Shown here piece by piece: positions 8,332 through 17,051 of a stretch of 64,000 nucleotides of DNA; position 1 is the first letter of the stretch, and each line of letters begins with the position of its first letter. This DNA is from Chromobacterium alkanivorans. Lineage in GTDB: Bacteria; Pseudomonadota; Gammaproteobacteria; Burkholderiales; Chromobacteriaceae. The translations under genes were made by a program, and so were the position numbers. The notes beneath the pieces are model-generated. The model was not told the DNA's origin. It saw only the letters and a program-made list of their open reading frames with translations, and did no database searches. The stretch lies in the NCBI RefSeq assembly GCF_016937655.1, contig NZ_JAFHKL010000012.1, positions 62,001 to 126,000 on the forward strand. Direction: 5' to 3'.

Positions 8332-9402
8332 GATCACGCCGCGGCGGATCTGGTCCTCTTCGATCGACTCGAACAGGGCGCGGAAGTTGCCCTCGCCGAA
8401 GCCCTCGTTGCCCTTGCGCTGAATGATCTCGAAGAAGATCGGGCCGATCACGGTTTCGGTGAAGATCTGCAGCAGGATGCCGGCGCCGTCCACCGGCGCG
8501 CCGTCCACCAGGATATGGTTCTTGTGCAGGCGCGCCAGGTCCTCGCCGTGCCCGGGCACGCGCACGTCCACCTTTTCATAATAGGTGTCCGGGGTGTCGA
8601 GGAAGCGGGTGCCGGCGGCTTTCAGCGTTTCCACGGTCTGGTAAATGTCGCGAGTGGTCAGCGCGATGTGCTGGATGCCTTCGCCGTGGTATTCGCGCAG
8701 GAATTCCTCGATCTGGCTCTTGTCGTCGGAGGATTCGTTGATCGGGATGCGGATCTTGCCGCAGGGGCTGGTCATCGCCTGGGACACCAGGCCGGTGAGC
8801 TTGCCCTCGATGTCGAAATAACGGATTTCGCGGAAGTTGGCGATATCAGTGTAGAAACCCGCCCACTTGGCCATATTGCCGCGGAACACATTGTGAGTCA
8901 GGTGATCGATCTCGTACAGGCCCACGCCTTGCGGATGCTGGTCGACGCCGTCCAGCGGCAGGAAGTCCACGTCGTAGATGCTGTGCTCCGGGCCGTAGCG
9001 GTCGACGAAATACAGCGCCGAGCCGCCGATCCCCTCCACCGCCGGAATATTCAGCTCCATGAAGCCGATCGGGCGCTCGTATTTCTTGGCGCCGTGGGCC
9101 AGCGCGTATTCATAGGCCTTGGCCGCGTCCTTGACGCGCCACGCCATCGCACAAGCCGACGGACCGTGCTCGCGGCCGAAGGCGTTGGCGGGCTGCGACG
9201 ACTCGCCGTTCAGAATGAAATTGATGTCGCCCTGGCGGAACAGACTGACGTTCTTGCTGCGGTGGCGCGCCACTTCGCTGAAGCCCAGGGACAGGAACAG
9301 GGCCTTGAGCTTGGCGATGCCTTCGGCGTTGGGCGCGGTGTATTCGACAAATTCAAAGCCGTCGGTGGCCAGGGGGTTTTTCAGCATGGTTTCCATTTTC
9401 AT
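8329..9402 (-). CDS. hppD: 4-hydroxyphenylpyruvate dioxygenase
   Basis: A 357-residue enzyme, the exact length usual for bacterial HPPD. It converts 4-hydroxyphenylpyruvate to homogentisate using Fe(II). The two vicinal-oxygen-chelate halves are visible. The iron triad is His167 (EIDHLTHNV), His245 (GIQHIALTT) and Glu325 (FFEIIQRKG), and the conserved C-terminal helix GFGEGNFRALFESIE is present. The start at ATG 9402 is set by AGGAGAAACAG directly upstream; a second ATG follows two codons later. It is divergent from an Lrp/AsnC regulator across a 482-bp gap with repeats and palindromes. A degenerate intergenic repeat begins at its stop codon. Confidence 0.96.
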   Translation of the reverse strand: MKMETMLKNPLATDGFEFVEYTAPNAEGIAKLKALFLSLGFSEVARHRSKNVSLFRQGDINFILNGESSQPANAFGREHGPSACAMAWRVKDAAKAYEYALAHGAKKYERPIGFMELNIPAVEGIGGSALYFVDRYGPEHSIYDVDFLPLDGVDQHPQGVGLYEIDHLTHNVFRGNMAKWAGFYTDIANFREIRYFDIEGKLTGLVSQAMTSPCGKIRIPINESSDDKSQIEEFLREYHGEGIQHIALTTRDIYQTVETLKAAGTRFLDTPDTYYEKVDVRVPGHGEDLARLHKNHILVDGAPVDGAGILLQIFTETVIGPIFFEIIQRKGNEGFGEGNFRALFESIEEDQIRRGVI

Positions 9403-9884
9403 CTGTTTCTCCTGTTGTAGATGAGTGTGCGCCGGTTTGCGGCGAGCGGAAGTCGAGCGCCGCTCTGAACTGGCGACTTGGTCTTGTGGTCCGCGCAACA
9501 AGCTTGTTTATTCACAATTAACAGTAGCTTTTGATGGCATGTCTTGTGATAGTCTTGTCATGACATGTTGTAAAAAGCCCTGCGCAACGCATTTGGCTTC
9601 GCGTGGAAAAGTCGGAAGGGAAAAGACTGATGGGGAGAAAGGCGCTTGCCGCGCGCTGGTTTAGCCTGCCGTGACGAGCGGCAAGCTTCTCCTCAAAATG
9701 TGAATCTTATCTCCGCCGTCTTATTCACTCGACAAACCCCGGTGCTTTTTTAGCGCCGTGTGTAGAATGCGTTTTTAGGCTTTTTATTCTATGGAAACTA
9801 CGGGGCAATTTTCTTGCTAAATACCAAGAAACCAGTAATAACTAAGTATAAAACACTAATATTTTGCCTCTTTTAGGAGAAAAC
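9403..9884. promoter_or_regulatory. Divergent control region hppD / Lrp-type regulator
   Basis: The 482-bp non-coding gap contains three GTCTTGT direct repeats (9481, 9541, 9553) and the inverted pair CATGTC (9539-9544) / GACATG (9562-9567), a plausible regulator-binding area near hppD. It also contains a long inverted repeat, GGAGAA...GCTTGCCGC / GCGGCAAGCTTCTCC (9634-9692). AT-rich DNA follows before the regulator, with AGGAGAAAAC directly ahead of its ATG. No convincing small gene is present. Confidence 0.5.
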
Positions 9885-10370
9885 ATGCCAAGTCTTACAT
9901 TAGATAAGACAGACTTGCGTATTCTGGCCGAACTACAACATGACGGCCGCTTAACCAATGTGGAATTAGCAGAACGGGTGGCCCTGTCTCCATCCCCTTG
10001 CCTGCGCCGTCTGAAGCAGCTGGAGGAGTCCGGCGTGATCCGCCAATACGTGGCGCTGCTGGACCCGGCCCGCATCGGCCTGGGCCTGCAGGCCTGGGTC
10101 AGGGTCACGCTGGAAAAGCGCGGCAACGCGCATTTGCAAAGCTTCATCGAAGCGGTGCAAAGCTGGCAGGAAGTCATCAACTGCTTTGCGATGACCGGCG
10201 AGATGGACTATCTGCTGCAAGTGTATTTCGAGGACATGGAGCACTTTTCGCGCTTCGTGATGGACGAGCTGTTGCAGCACCCCGGTGTCGCCGACGTGAA
10301 GTCCAGCTTCGTGCTCAAGGAGATCAAGCGGACGACTTCACTGCCGCTCGGCCAACTGCGTGGCCTTTAA
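9885..10370 (+). CDS. Lrp/AsnC family transcriptional regulator
   Basis: A 161-residue regulator with the Lrp/AsnC layout. The N-terminal helix-turn-helix covers about residues 5-55 (LDKTDLRILAELQHDGRLTN, ending near SPSPCLRRLKQLEESGVI). A linker and the RAM ligand-binding domain follow to about residue 150. The start at 9885 is chosen for its TTAGGAGAAAAC ribosome site. It is transcribed away from hppD, and its nearest targets by position are the tyrosine/homogentisate genes. Members of this family commonly sense amino acids, so sensing tyrosine, phenylalanine or a related metabolite is a reasonable inference. Confidence 0.92.
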   Translation: MPSLTLDKTDLRILAELQHDGRLTNVELAERVALSPSPCLRRLKQLEESGVIRQYVALLDPARIGLGLQAWVRVTLEKRGNAHLQSFIEAVQSWQEVINCFAMTGEMDYLLQVYFEDMEHFSRFVMDELLQHPGVADVKSSFVLKEIKRTTSLPLGQLRGL

Positions 10371-10408
10371 GGCGGAGCGGCCTTGCGCCGCGTGCGGATT
10401 TGAAACAG

Positions 10409-10434
10409 AACGGCCCGGAACTCCGGGCCGTTTT
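10409..10434. terminator. Bidirectional terminator between the Lrp-type gene and metF
   Basis: The stem CGGCCCGGA / TCCGGGCCG, flanked by AA and TTTT, sits between the two convergent genes and can serve both. Confidence 0.85.
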
Positions 10435-10454
10435 GCATGGGAAAGCGTACCGAC

Positions 10455-11291
10455 TCACAAACCCAGCCGTTGCCAGATGGTGGACACCAGCCCGGCCTGG
10501 TTCAGCGTGTAGAAGTGCAGGCCCGGCGCGCCGTGCTGCAGCAGCCGATCGCACAGCTCGGTCACCACGTCCAGGCCCAACGCGCGGATGGAGGCGCTGT
10601 CGTCGTAATAAGCCTGCATGCGCTGGCGCAGCCAGCGCGGCACTTCCGCGCCGCACATGTCGGAAAAACGACACAGTTGCCCGAAATTGGAAATCGGCAT
10701 GACGCCCGGAACGATGGGAATATTCACGCCGCGCGCCTGCGCTTCGTCGATGAAGCGGAAATAGGCGTCGGCGTTGAAGAAATACTGGGTCATCGCCGAA
10801 TTGGCGCCGGCGTTGACCTTGCGCACGAAGTTGTTGATGTCGTCCTCGGCCGAGCGCGCCTGCGGGTGGAATTCCGGATAGGCGGCCACCTCGATGTGGA
10901 AATGGTCGCCGTGCTCGGCGCGGATGAACTCCACCAGCTCGTTGGCGTAACGGAACTCGCCGGCCGCCACCATGCCGGACGGAATGTCGCCGCGCAGCGC
11001 GACGATGTGGCGGATGCCGTTGTTGCGGTATTCCTTGAGGATGGCGCCGATGTTCTCGCGGGTGGAGCCGATGCAGGACAGGTGCGGCGCGGCGGCGTGG
11101 CCTTCGCTGCGGATTTCCAGCACCGTCGCCAGCGTGCCGTCGCGGGTGGTGCCGCCGGCGCCGAAGGTGACGGAAAAGAACTGCGGCTTGAACTGGGCCA
11201 ATTGCTGGCGCGTGGTGCGCAGCTTGGCGATGCCTTCCGGGGTCTTGGGCGGAAAGAATTCGAAACTGAAGGTTCGGCTCTGTGCTGTCAT
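10455..11291 (-). CDS. metF: 5,10-methylenetetrahydrofolate reductase
   Basis: A 278-residue flavoprotein of bacterial MetF length. It reduces methylene-THF to methyl-THF for methionine synthesis. The TIM-barrel landmarks are present: FSFEFFPPKT at residues 8-17 (with the catalytic Glu), FSVTFGAGG, HIVALRGD, the substrate-loop region PEFHPQA, and PGVMPISNF. It lies downstream of ahcY on the same strand, which is the usual partnership in the SAM cycle. The 245-bp gap contains the strong ahcY terminator and a 111-bp palindromic element, so metF may have its own promoter or rely on read-through. Confidence 0.97.
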   Translation of the reverse strand: MTAQSRTFSFEFFPPKTPEGIAKLRTTRQQLAQFKPQFFSVTFGAGGTTRDGTLATVLEIRSEGHAAAPHLSCIGSTRENIGAILKEYRNNGIRHIVALRGDIPSGMVAAGEFRYANELVEFIRAEHGDHFHIEVAAYPEFHPQARSAEDDINNFVRKVNAGANSAMTQYFFNADAYFRFIDEAQARGVNIPIVPGVMPISNFGQLCRFSDMCGAEVPRWLRQRMQAYYDDSASIRALGLDVVTELCDRLLQHGAPGLHFYTLNQAGLVSTIWQRLGL

Positions 11292-11332
11292 GGTCTCTCT
11301 GCATCTCCCTGCGGGAGACTCCTTTGTTTTTT

Positions 11333-11443
11333 AGAGCGGCTAAGCAACCCCTGACGCTGCGTTGCGCCGACTTGCCGTACTCAAGTACTGCCTGCGTCGG
11401 CGCGCCTTGCCTCAGACGTGAAACTGAGTTTGTTAGCCGCTCT
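11333..11443. repeat. Palindromic intergenic element with 11-bp terminal inverted repeats
   Basis: The 111-bp element is bounded by AGAGCGGCTAA (11333-11343) and its exact inverse TTAGCCGCTCT (11433-11443). Inside, GCGCCGACTTGCCGTAC and GTACTGCCTGCGTCGGCGC fold on each other about the centre at 11383. It differs from the family seen at 44-55 kb but shares the central GTAC...GTAC design. It lies in the metF leader. Confidence 0.75.
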
Positions 11444-11475
11444 TATTAGAATGATCGCGATCCGCAGCAGCGGAC

Positions 11476-11522
11476 AAAAAAAAAACGGACAGCACCATTC
11501 TAATAGCCCTGTCCGCTTTTTT
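11476..11522 (-). terminator. Terminator after ahcY
   Basis: Stem CGGACAG (11515-11509) / CTGTCCG (11492-11486) on the minus strand, followed by ten U. The 16-nt loop contains TATTAGAATG, which is also complementary to CATTCTAATA lying beyond the U run (11453-11444). Confidence 0.85.
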
Positions 11523-11535
11523 ATCGTTATAAAAA

Positions 11536-12936
11536 TCAATAACGATAGTGATCCGGCTTATAAGGGCCTTGCTTGGGCACGCTGATGTAGGCGGCCTGTT
11601 CGTCGGACAGCTCGGTCAGCCGGGCGCCGATGCGGCCCAGGTGCAAGCGCGCCACCTTCTCGTCCAGATGCTTGGGCAACACATACACCTGTTTGCCGTA
11701 TTGCAGGCCGTTGGCGAAGATTTCCACCTGCGCCAGCACCTGGTTGGTGAAGGAGTTGGACATCACGAAGCTGGGGTGGCCGGTGGCGCAACCCAGATTG
11801 ACCAGCCGGCCTTCGGCCAGCAGGATCACCCGTTTGCCGTCCGGGAAGATGATGTGGTCCACCTGCGGCTTGATATTGTCCCACTGGTACTGGCGCAGGC
11901 TGGCGACTTCGATCTCGCTGTCGAAATGGCCGATATTGCAGACGATGGCGTTGTTGCGCATCTTCTTCATGTGCTCGTGGGTGATCACGCCGACGTTGCC
12001 GGTGGCGGTGACGAAGATGTCGGCCTGGTCGGCCACTTCGTCCATGCGCACCACGCGGTAGCCCTCCATCGCCGCCTGCAGCGCGCAGATCGGATCCACC
12101 TCGGTCACCCACACCGTGGCGCCCAGGCCGCGCAGGCTCTGCGCGCAACCCTTGCCCACGTCGCCGTAGCCCAGCACCACCGCCACCTTGCCGGCCACCA
12201 TCACGTCGGTGGCGCGCTTGATGCCATCCACCAGCGATTCGCGGCAGCCGTAGAGGTTGTCGAACTTGGACTTGGTCACCGAATCGTTGACGTTGAAGGC
12301 CGGGAACGGCAGCCGCCCTTCCTTCTCCAGCTGATACAGGCGGTGCACGCCGGTGGTGGTTTCCTCGGTCACGCCCTTGATGTGCTGGAGGCGCTTGGAA
12401 TACCACTGCGGGTCTTTTTCCAGATAACGGGCAATGGCGGCGAACAGCGCGGTCTCCTCCTCGTTGGACGGATGGCTGATCGCGCCGCGGTCGCTTTCCG
12501 CCTTGCTGCCCAGCATCAGCAGCAAGGTGGCGTCGCCGCCGTCGTCCAGAATCATATTGGCCGGCTCCTGCTCCGGCCATTCGAAGATCTTGTGGCTGAA
12601 CTCCCAGTACTCGTCCAGGCTCTCGCCCTTGAAGGCGAACACCGGGATGCCGGCCGCGGCGATGGCGGCGGCGGCGTGATCCTGGGTGGAGAAGATGTTG
12701 CAAGAGGCCCAGCGCACTTCCGCGCCCAGCGCCACCAGGGTCTCGATCAAGACCCCGGTCTGTATCGTCATGTGCAGGCTGCCGGCGATGCGCGCGCCGC
12801 GCAGGGGCTGGCTGTGTCGGTGCTCGTCGCGCAGGGCCATCAGGCCCGGCATCTCGGTTTCGGCAATCGCCAGTTCCTTGCGGCCCCAGTCGGCCAGATT
12901 GATATCGGCAACATGAAAATCAGTGAAATCAGCCAT
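11536..12936 (-). CDS. ahcY: Adenosylhomocysteinase (SAH hydrolase)
   Basis: A 466-residue NAD-dependent enzyme that hydrolyses S-adenosylhomocysteine to adenosine and homocysteine, clearing the product inhibitor of methyltransferases. Family segments include [20 protein letters not shown] near the N-terminus, the NAD-binding [13 protein letters not shown] in the centre and the C-terminal KPDHYRY. The start at ATG 12936 is supported by AAGGA 9 nt upstream; an in-frame ATG nine nt earlier lies too close to the ribosome site. A clear SAH riboswitch precedes it, and metF follows downstream. Confidence 0.98.
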   Translation of the reverse strand: MADFTDFHVADINLADWGRKELAIAETEMPGLMALRDEHRHSQPLRGARIAGSLHMTIQTGVLIETLVALGAEVRWASCNIFSTQDHAAAAIAAAGIPVFAFKGESLDEYWEFSHKIFEWPEQEPANMILDDGGDATLLLMLGSKAESDRGAISHPSNEEETALFAAIARYLEKDPQWYSKRLQHIKGVTEETTTGVHRLYQLEKEGRLPFPAFNVNDSVTKSKFDNLYGCRESLVDGIKRATDVMVAGKVAVVLGYGDVGKGCAQSLRGLGATVWVTEVDPICALQAAMEGYRVVRMDEVADQADIFVTATGNVGVITHEHMKKMRNNAIVCNIGHFDSEIEVASLRQYQWDNIKPQVDHIIFPDGKRVILLAEGRLVNLGCATGHPSFVMSNSFTNQVLAQVEIFANGLQYGKQVYVLPKHLDEKVARLHLGRIGARLTELSDEQAAYISVPKQGPYKPDHYRY

Positions 12937-12975
12937 CGCGAGCATTCCTTGGTTCACGCGGCCGGCCAGGATGCG

Positions 12976-13020
12976 GCTCACCCGCTCCCGTGCCCGGCAC
13001 GGTTTTGATCAGGTGAGCGC
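12976..13020 (-). promoter_or_regulatory. Probable expression platform of the ahcY riboswitch
   Basis: The aptamer's 3' arm contains GCTCACC (13018-13012), which has an exact complement GGTGAGC at 12982-12976. The two enclose a stable hairpin, CCGTGC/GCACGG. Pairing of GCTCACC either inside the aptamer pseudoknot or with the downstream GGTGAGC would be mutually exclusive, giving a switch before the ahcY ribosome site. This is inference from complementarity. Confidence 0.5.
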
Positions 13021-13085
13021 CGTTGAAGCGGGAGCGGCCCGAGCCTGGGGATGGATCATCCTCGCAGCGCCCCTCGGGCCGACCG
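13008..13085 (-). ncRNA. SAH (S-adenosylhomocysteine) riboswitch
   Basis: The minus strand reads GGCCCGAGGGGCGCTGCGAG, then GGATG/CATCC hairpin arms, CCAGGCTCGGGCC, and finally AACGGCGCTCACC. These are the conserved blocks of the SAH riboswitch known upstream of ahcY in beta- and gammaproteobacteria. P1 is GGCCCGAG (13080-13073) paired with CTCGGGCC (13043-13036), and the 3' GCGCTC block supplies the pseudoknot. High SAH is known to turn such genes on. The aptamer lies between the promoter and the ahcY start, as expected. Confidence 0.93.
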
Positions 13086-13123
13086 GACGCCGGTGGCGTG
13101 GACACGCGGACGGCGACGTTTCG

Positions 13124-13129
13124 ATTATA
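13124..13129 (-). promoter_or_regulatory. -10 element of the ahcY promoter
   Basis: A perfect TATAAT on the minus strand, about 40 nt before the riboswitch aptamer. The -35 region is weak. It lies only about 30 bp from the start of the divergent GGDEF gene. Confidence 0.5.
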
Positions 13130-13160
13130 CCTATGCCGCTCGGAAAAGGTAGGAGTCCGC

Positions 13161-14798
13161 ATGCCAAGAAGATACACTACCGGCTTGCCGATTCATCGCC
13201 GCCCCATGACTTTCGACTTCACCCCGCTGGCCGCCCTGTCCGGGATCGCCGCGCTGATTTCCACCGCCATCGCCGCCATCGCCTGGTATCGCCGCCAGTT
13301 TCCCGGCGTGCGCTGGCTGGCGCTGCTGATGAGCTCGGTGGCGTTCTGGTCCGCCGGCGCGATGTGCGAGCTGGCCGCCGCCAGCCTGTCGGCCAAGATC
13401 GCCTGGTCCAAGCTGGAATACCTGGGCACCTTGAGCACCCCGGTGCTGTTCCTGCTGCTGGCGCTGGACTACAACCGCATCCAGCTGAGCCGGCGCTGGC
13501 TAGCCGCGCTGTTCGCGCTGCCGCTGCTCTGCTTCGTCCTGGCGCTCAGCAACGAGAGCCACCACCTGGTGTGGACCGGCTACCGGCCCAGCCCCTCCGG
13601 CTACAATCTGCTGATCTACGGTCACGGCCCGGCGTTCTGGATCGGCGTCGCCGGCTACTCCTATCTGATGATGCTGATCGGCTCGCTGATGCTGATCCGC
13701 GCACTGCATTACTACCCGGCCCACTTCCGCGGCCAGTCCATCGTGCTGATGGCCAGCGCCTGCGCGCCCTGGCTGGGCAACGTCCTCTACCTGAGCGGCG
13801 CCATGCCCTTGCAGGGCCTGGACCCGACGCCGCTGGCCTTCGCCGTCACCGGCCTGGTGTTCGCGCTGGACCTGCTCTATCTGCGCCTGCTCTATCTGGT
13901 GCCGGTGGCGCGCGCGCGCTCCTTCGAGGCCATGGGCGACGGGGTGCTGGTGATAGACGACGAGCTGCGCATCCTGGACCTCAACCCGGCCGCCGCGCGG
14001 CTGCTGGGCCGGCCCGGCCGCCAGCTGCTGGGTCAGCCCTTGCCGGCGGACTGGCCGCGGGAACCTATCCTGAGCGGCCGGGAGCAATCCTTGGAGCTGT
14101 CCTTGCAAGACGGCGCGCGCATCCTGGACCTGCGCGTGTATCCTATCGCCCAACATCCTCAACCCCACTCCAGCCGCATGCTGGTGGCGCGCGACATCAC
14201 CGAGCGGCGCCGGGCCGAAGAAGCGCTGCGCGGCGCCAACCAGACCCTGGCCTTGCGCATCGCCGAAATCGAAGCGCTGCAGGCGGCGCTGCGCGAGCAG
14301 GCCTTGCGCGACCCGCTGACCGGCCTGTACAACCGCCGTTATCTGGACGACGCCTTCGCCCGCGAACTGAGCCGCGCCCGCCGCGACGGCGCGCCGCTCA
14401 GCATCGCGCTGATCGATCTGGACGACTTCAAACGCATCAATGACAGCTTCGGCCATTACTTCGGCGACGAGGTCTTGCGCCGCCTGTCCGCGTTGCTGGC
14501 CGAAGACGGCCGCGGCGGCGACATCCTCTGCCGGCTGGGCGGCGAGGAATTCCTGGTGCTGATGCCCGGCGCGGACGGCGAGCAGGCCCTGCGCCGCGCC
14601 GAGGGCTGGCGCTCAGCCTTCCAGCGGCTGCCGCACGGCGCCGGCGACGACAGTTTCTGCGCCACCTTTTCCTGCGGCCTGGCCGCCTTCCCGCTGCACG
14701 CGGACAACCCGGCCGCGCTGTACCAGGCCGCGGACCGGGCCCTGTACGCGGTCAAGGCCGGCGGCAAAAACGCCTGCCGGCTGAGCGCGGCTCTTTAA
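13161..14798 (+). CDS. Membrane-sensor diguanylate cyclase (7TM-PAS-GGDEF)
   Basis: A 545-residue protein likely to make the second messenger c-di-GMP. The N-terminal ~235 residues hold about seven hydrophobic helices of the HisKA_7TM sensor type. A PAS domain follows (about 240-340, SFEAMGDGVLVIDDELRILD), then a short coiled coil and a GGDEF domain from about residue 380 (LRDPLTGLYNRRYL). The active-site motif is GGEEF, with RGGD five residues ahead of it, so both the catalytic and the product-inhibition (I-site) residues appear intact. I choose ATG 13161 because TAGGAG precedes it; ATG 13206 has no ribosome site. It stands alone, divergent from ahcY and convergent with metK. Confidence 0.9.
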   Translation: MPRRYTTGLPIHRRPMTFDFTPLAALSGIAALISTAIAAIAWYRRQFPGVRWLALLMSSVAFWSAGAMCELAAASLSAKIAWSKLEYLGTLSTPVLFLLLALDYNRIQLSRRWLAALFALPLLCFVLALSNESHHLVWTGYRPSPSGYNLLIYGHGPAFWIGVAGYSYLMMLIGSLMLIRALHYYPAHFRGQSIVLMASACAPWLGNVLYLSGAMPLQGLDPTPLAFAVTGLVFALDLLYLRLLYLVPVARARSFEAMGDGVLVIDDELRILDLNPAAARLLGRPGRQLLGQPLPADWPREPILSGREQSLELSLQDGARILDLRVYPIAQHPQPHSSRMLVARDITERRRAEEALRGANQTLALRIAEIEALQAALREQALRDPLTGLYNRRYLDDAFARELSRARRDGAPLSIALIDLDDFKRINDSFGHYFGDEVLRRLSALLAEDGRGGDILCRLGGEEFLVLMPGADGEQALRRAEGWRSAFQRLPHGAGDDSFCATFSCGLAAFPLHADNPAALYQAADRALYAVKAGGKNACRLSAAL

Positions 14799-14810
14799 TC
14801 AGGACAAAAA

Positions 14811-14837
14811 AAACGCCTGTCCGCGGACAGGCGTTTC
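14811..14837. terminator. Bidirectional terminator between GGDEF gene and metK
   Basis: Perfect palindrome AAACGCCTGTCC / GGACAGGCGTTT with A and T flanks. It serves both convergent genes. Confidence 0.85.
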
Positions 14838-14859
14838 TCGGCGCGAAGCCTAACGCGAT

Positions 14860-16029
<1,170 letters not shown>

Positions 16030-16105
16030 TTATTATTCGTTCCCGAAAAATGCAAAACCTTGTGATGATAAAATAGGTCGCTTTAAGACCAAGACTGAGC
16101 TTCAT

Positions 16106-16987
16106 ATGTCTAAGCTAGTCCATTTATTGCTGTCTTTCCTGGCGCACCTGCCTTTATCCTGGCTACAAGGCCTAGGTGCCGTTCTTGGACGACTGACTTA
16201 TCATGCGTCCCCCCGCTACAGAGCACGGCTCCGGGAGAACCTAAGTTCTAGTAAAATCTGCCGAAATTATCAGCTTTTACCGCGTTTAGTCAAACAAAGC
16301 GCCGCGGAAACCGGCAAGGGCGCGCTGGAACTGGCCATCGCCTGGTGCCGGGAGCCGGACGACATCGCCGCCATGGTCAAATCCTGCTCCGGCTGGGAAC
16401 ACGTCGAGGCGGCGCTGGCCAAGGGCCACGGCATCGTCTTCGTCACCCCTCATCTGGGCAGCTACGACATCGCCGGCCGCTACATCAGCTCGCGGCTGCC
16501 GTTTCCGCTGACCGCGATGTACCGTCCGCCCAAGCTGGCCTGGCTGGAACCGGTGATGCAGGCCGGCCGCGCGCGCGGCAAGGGTAAGACCGCGCCGGCC
16601 ACCGGCGCCGGCGTGCGCGTGCTGATGAAGGCGCTGAAATCCGGCGAGGCCACCATCATCCTGCCGGACCAGGTGCCCGGCAACGGCGAAGGCGTGTGGG
16701 CGCCGTTCTTCGAGCGCCCGGCCTACACCATGACCCTGGTGCCGCGGCTGGCGCAGATCAGCGGCGTGGAGACGCTGTTCTTCGTCGGCGAGCGTCTGCC
16801 GGGCGGCCAGGGCTTCCGCGTGCACATCGAACCGCCGGCGCAAGCCTTCAGCGGCGACAAGGAGCAGGACGCCGCCCAGCTAAACGCCCAGGTGGAAGCG
16901 CTGATCCGCCGCTTCCCCAGCCAATACCTGTGGAGCTATAACCGCTATAAATGTCCGCCCGGCGTCAGCCGGCCGGACGCGCAATAA
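16106..16987 (+). CDS. Lipid A biosynthesis acyltransferase (LpxL/HtrB family), paralogue 1
   Basis: A 293-residue membrane-anchored enzyme that adds a secondary acyl chain to lipid A. One N-terminal hydrophobic helix (residues 4-28) precedes the acyltransferase domain. The HX4D catalytic motif is His116-Asp121 (TPHLGSYD). Other family blocks are MYRPPKLAWLEPVMQAGR and ILPDQVPGNGEGVWAPFF. The start at 16106 gives MSKLVHLLLSFL, a natural N-terminus. A second paralogue follows 64 bp downstream, so the pair probably forms one transcription unit with different chain or position specificity. Confidence 0.9.
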   Translation: MSKLVHLLLSFLAHLPLSWLQGLGAVLGRLTYHASPRYRARLRENLSSSKICRNYQLLPRLVKQSAAETGKGALELAIAWCREPDDIAAMVKSCSGWEHVEAALAKGHGIVFVTPHLGSYDIAGRYISSRLPFPLTAMYRPPKLAWLEPVMQAGRARGKGKTAPATGAGVRVLMKALKSGEATIILPDQVPGNGEGVWAPFFERPAYTMTLVPRLAQISGVETLFFVGERLPGGQGFRVHIEPPAQAFSGDKEQDAAQLNAQVEALIRRFPSQYLWSYNRYKCPPGVSRPDAQ

Positions 16988-17051
16988 CAGGGGACCTCGG
17001 AAAACCCTCGCCAGCACAGCGAGGTTTTCGAGCATTCCCACGAGGAAATTT

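Noticed and set aside
16030-16105. SAM riboswitch before metK
   Set aside because: The 76-bp gap is too short and has none of the conserved SAM-aptamer blocks.
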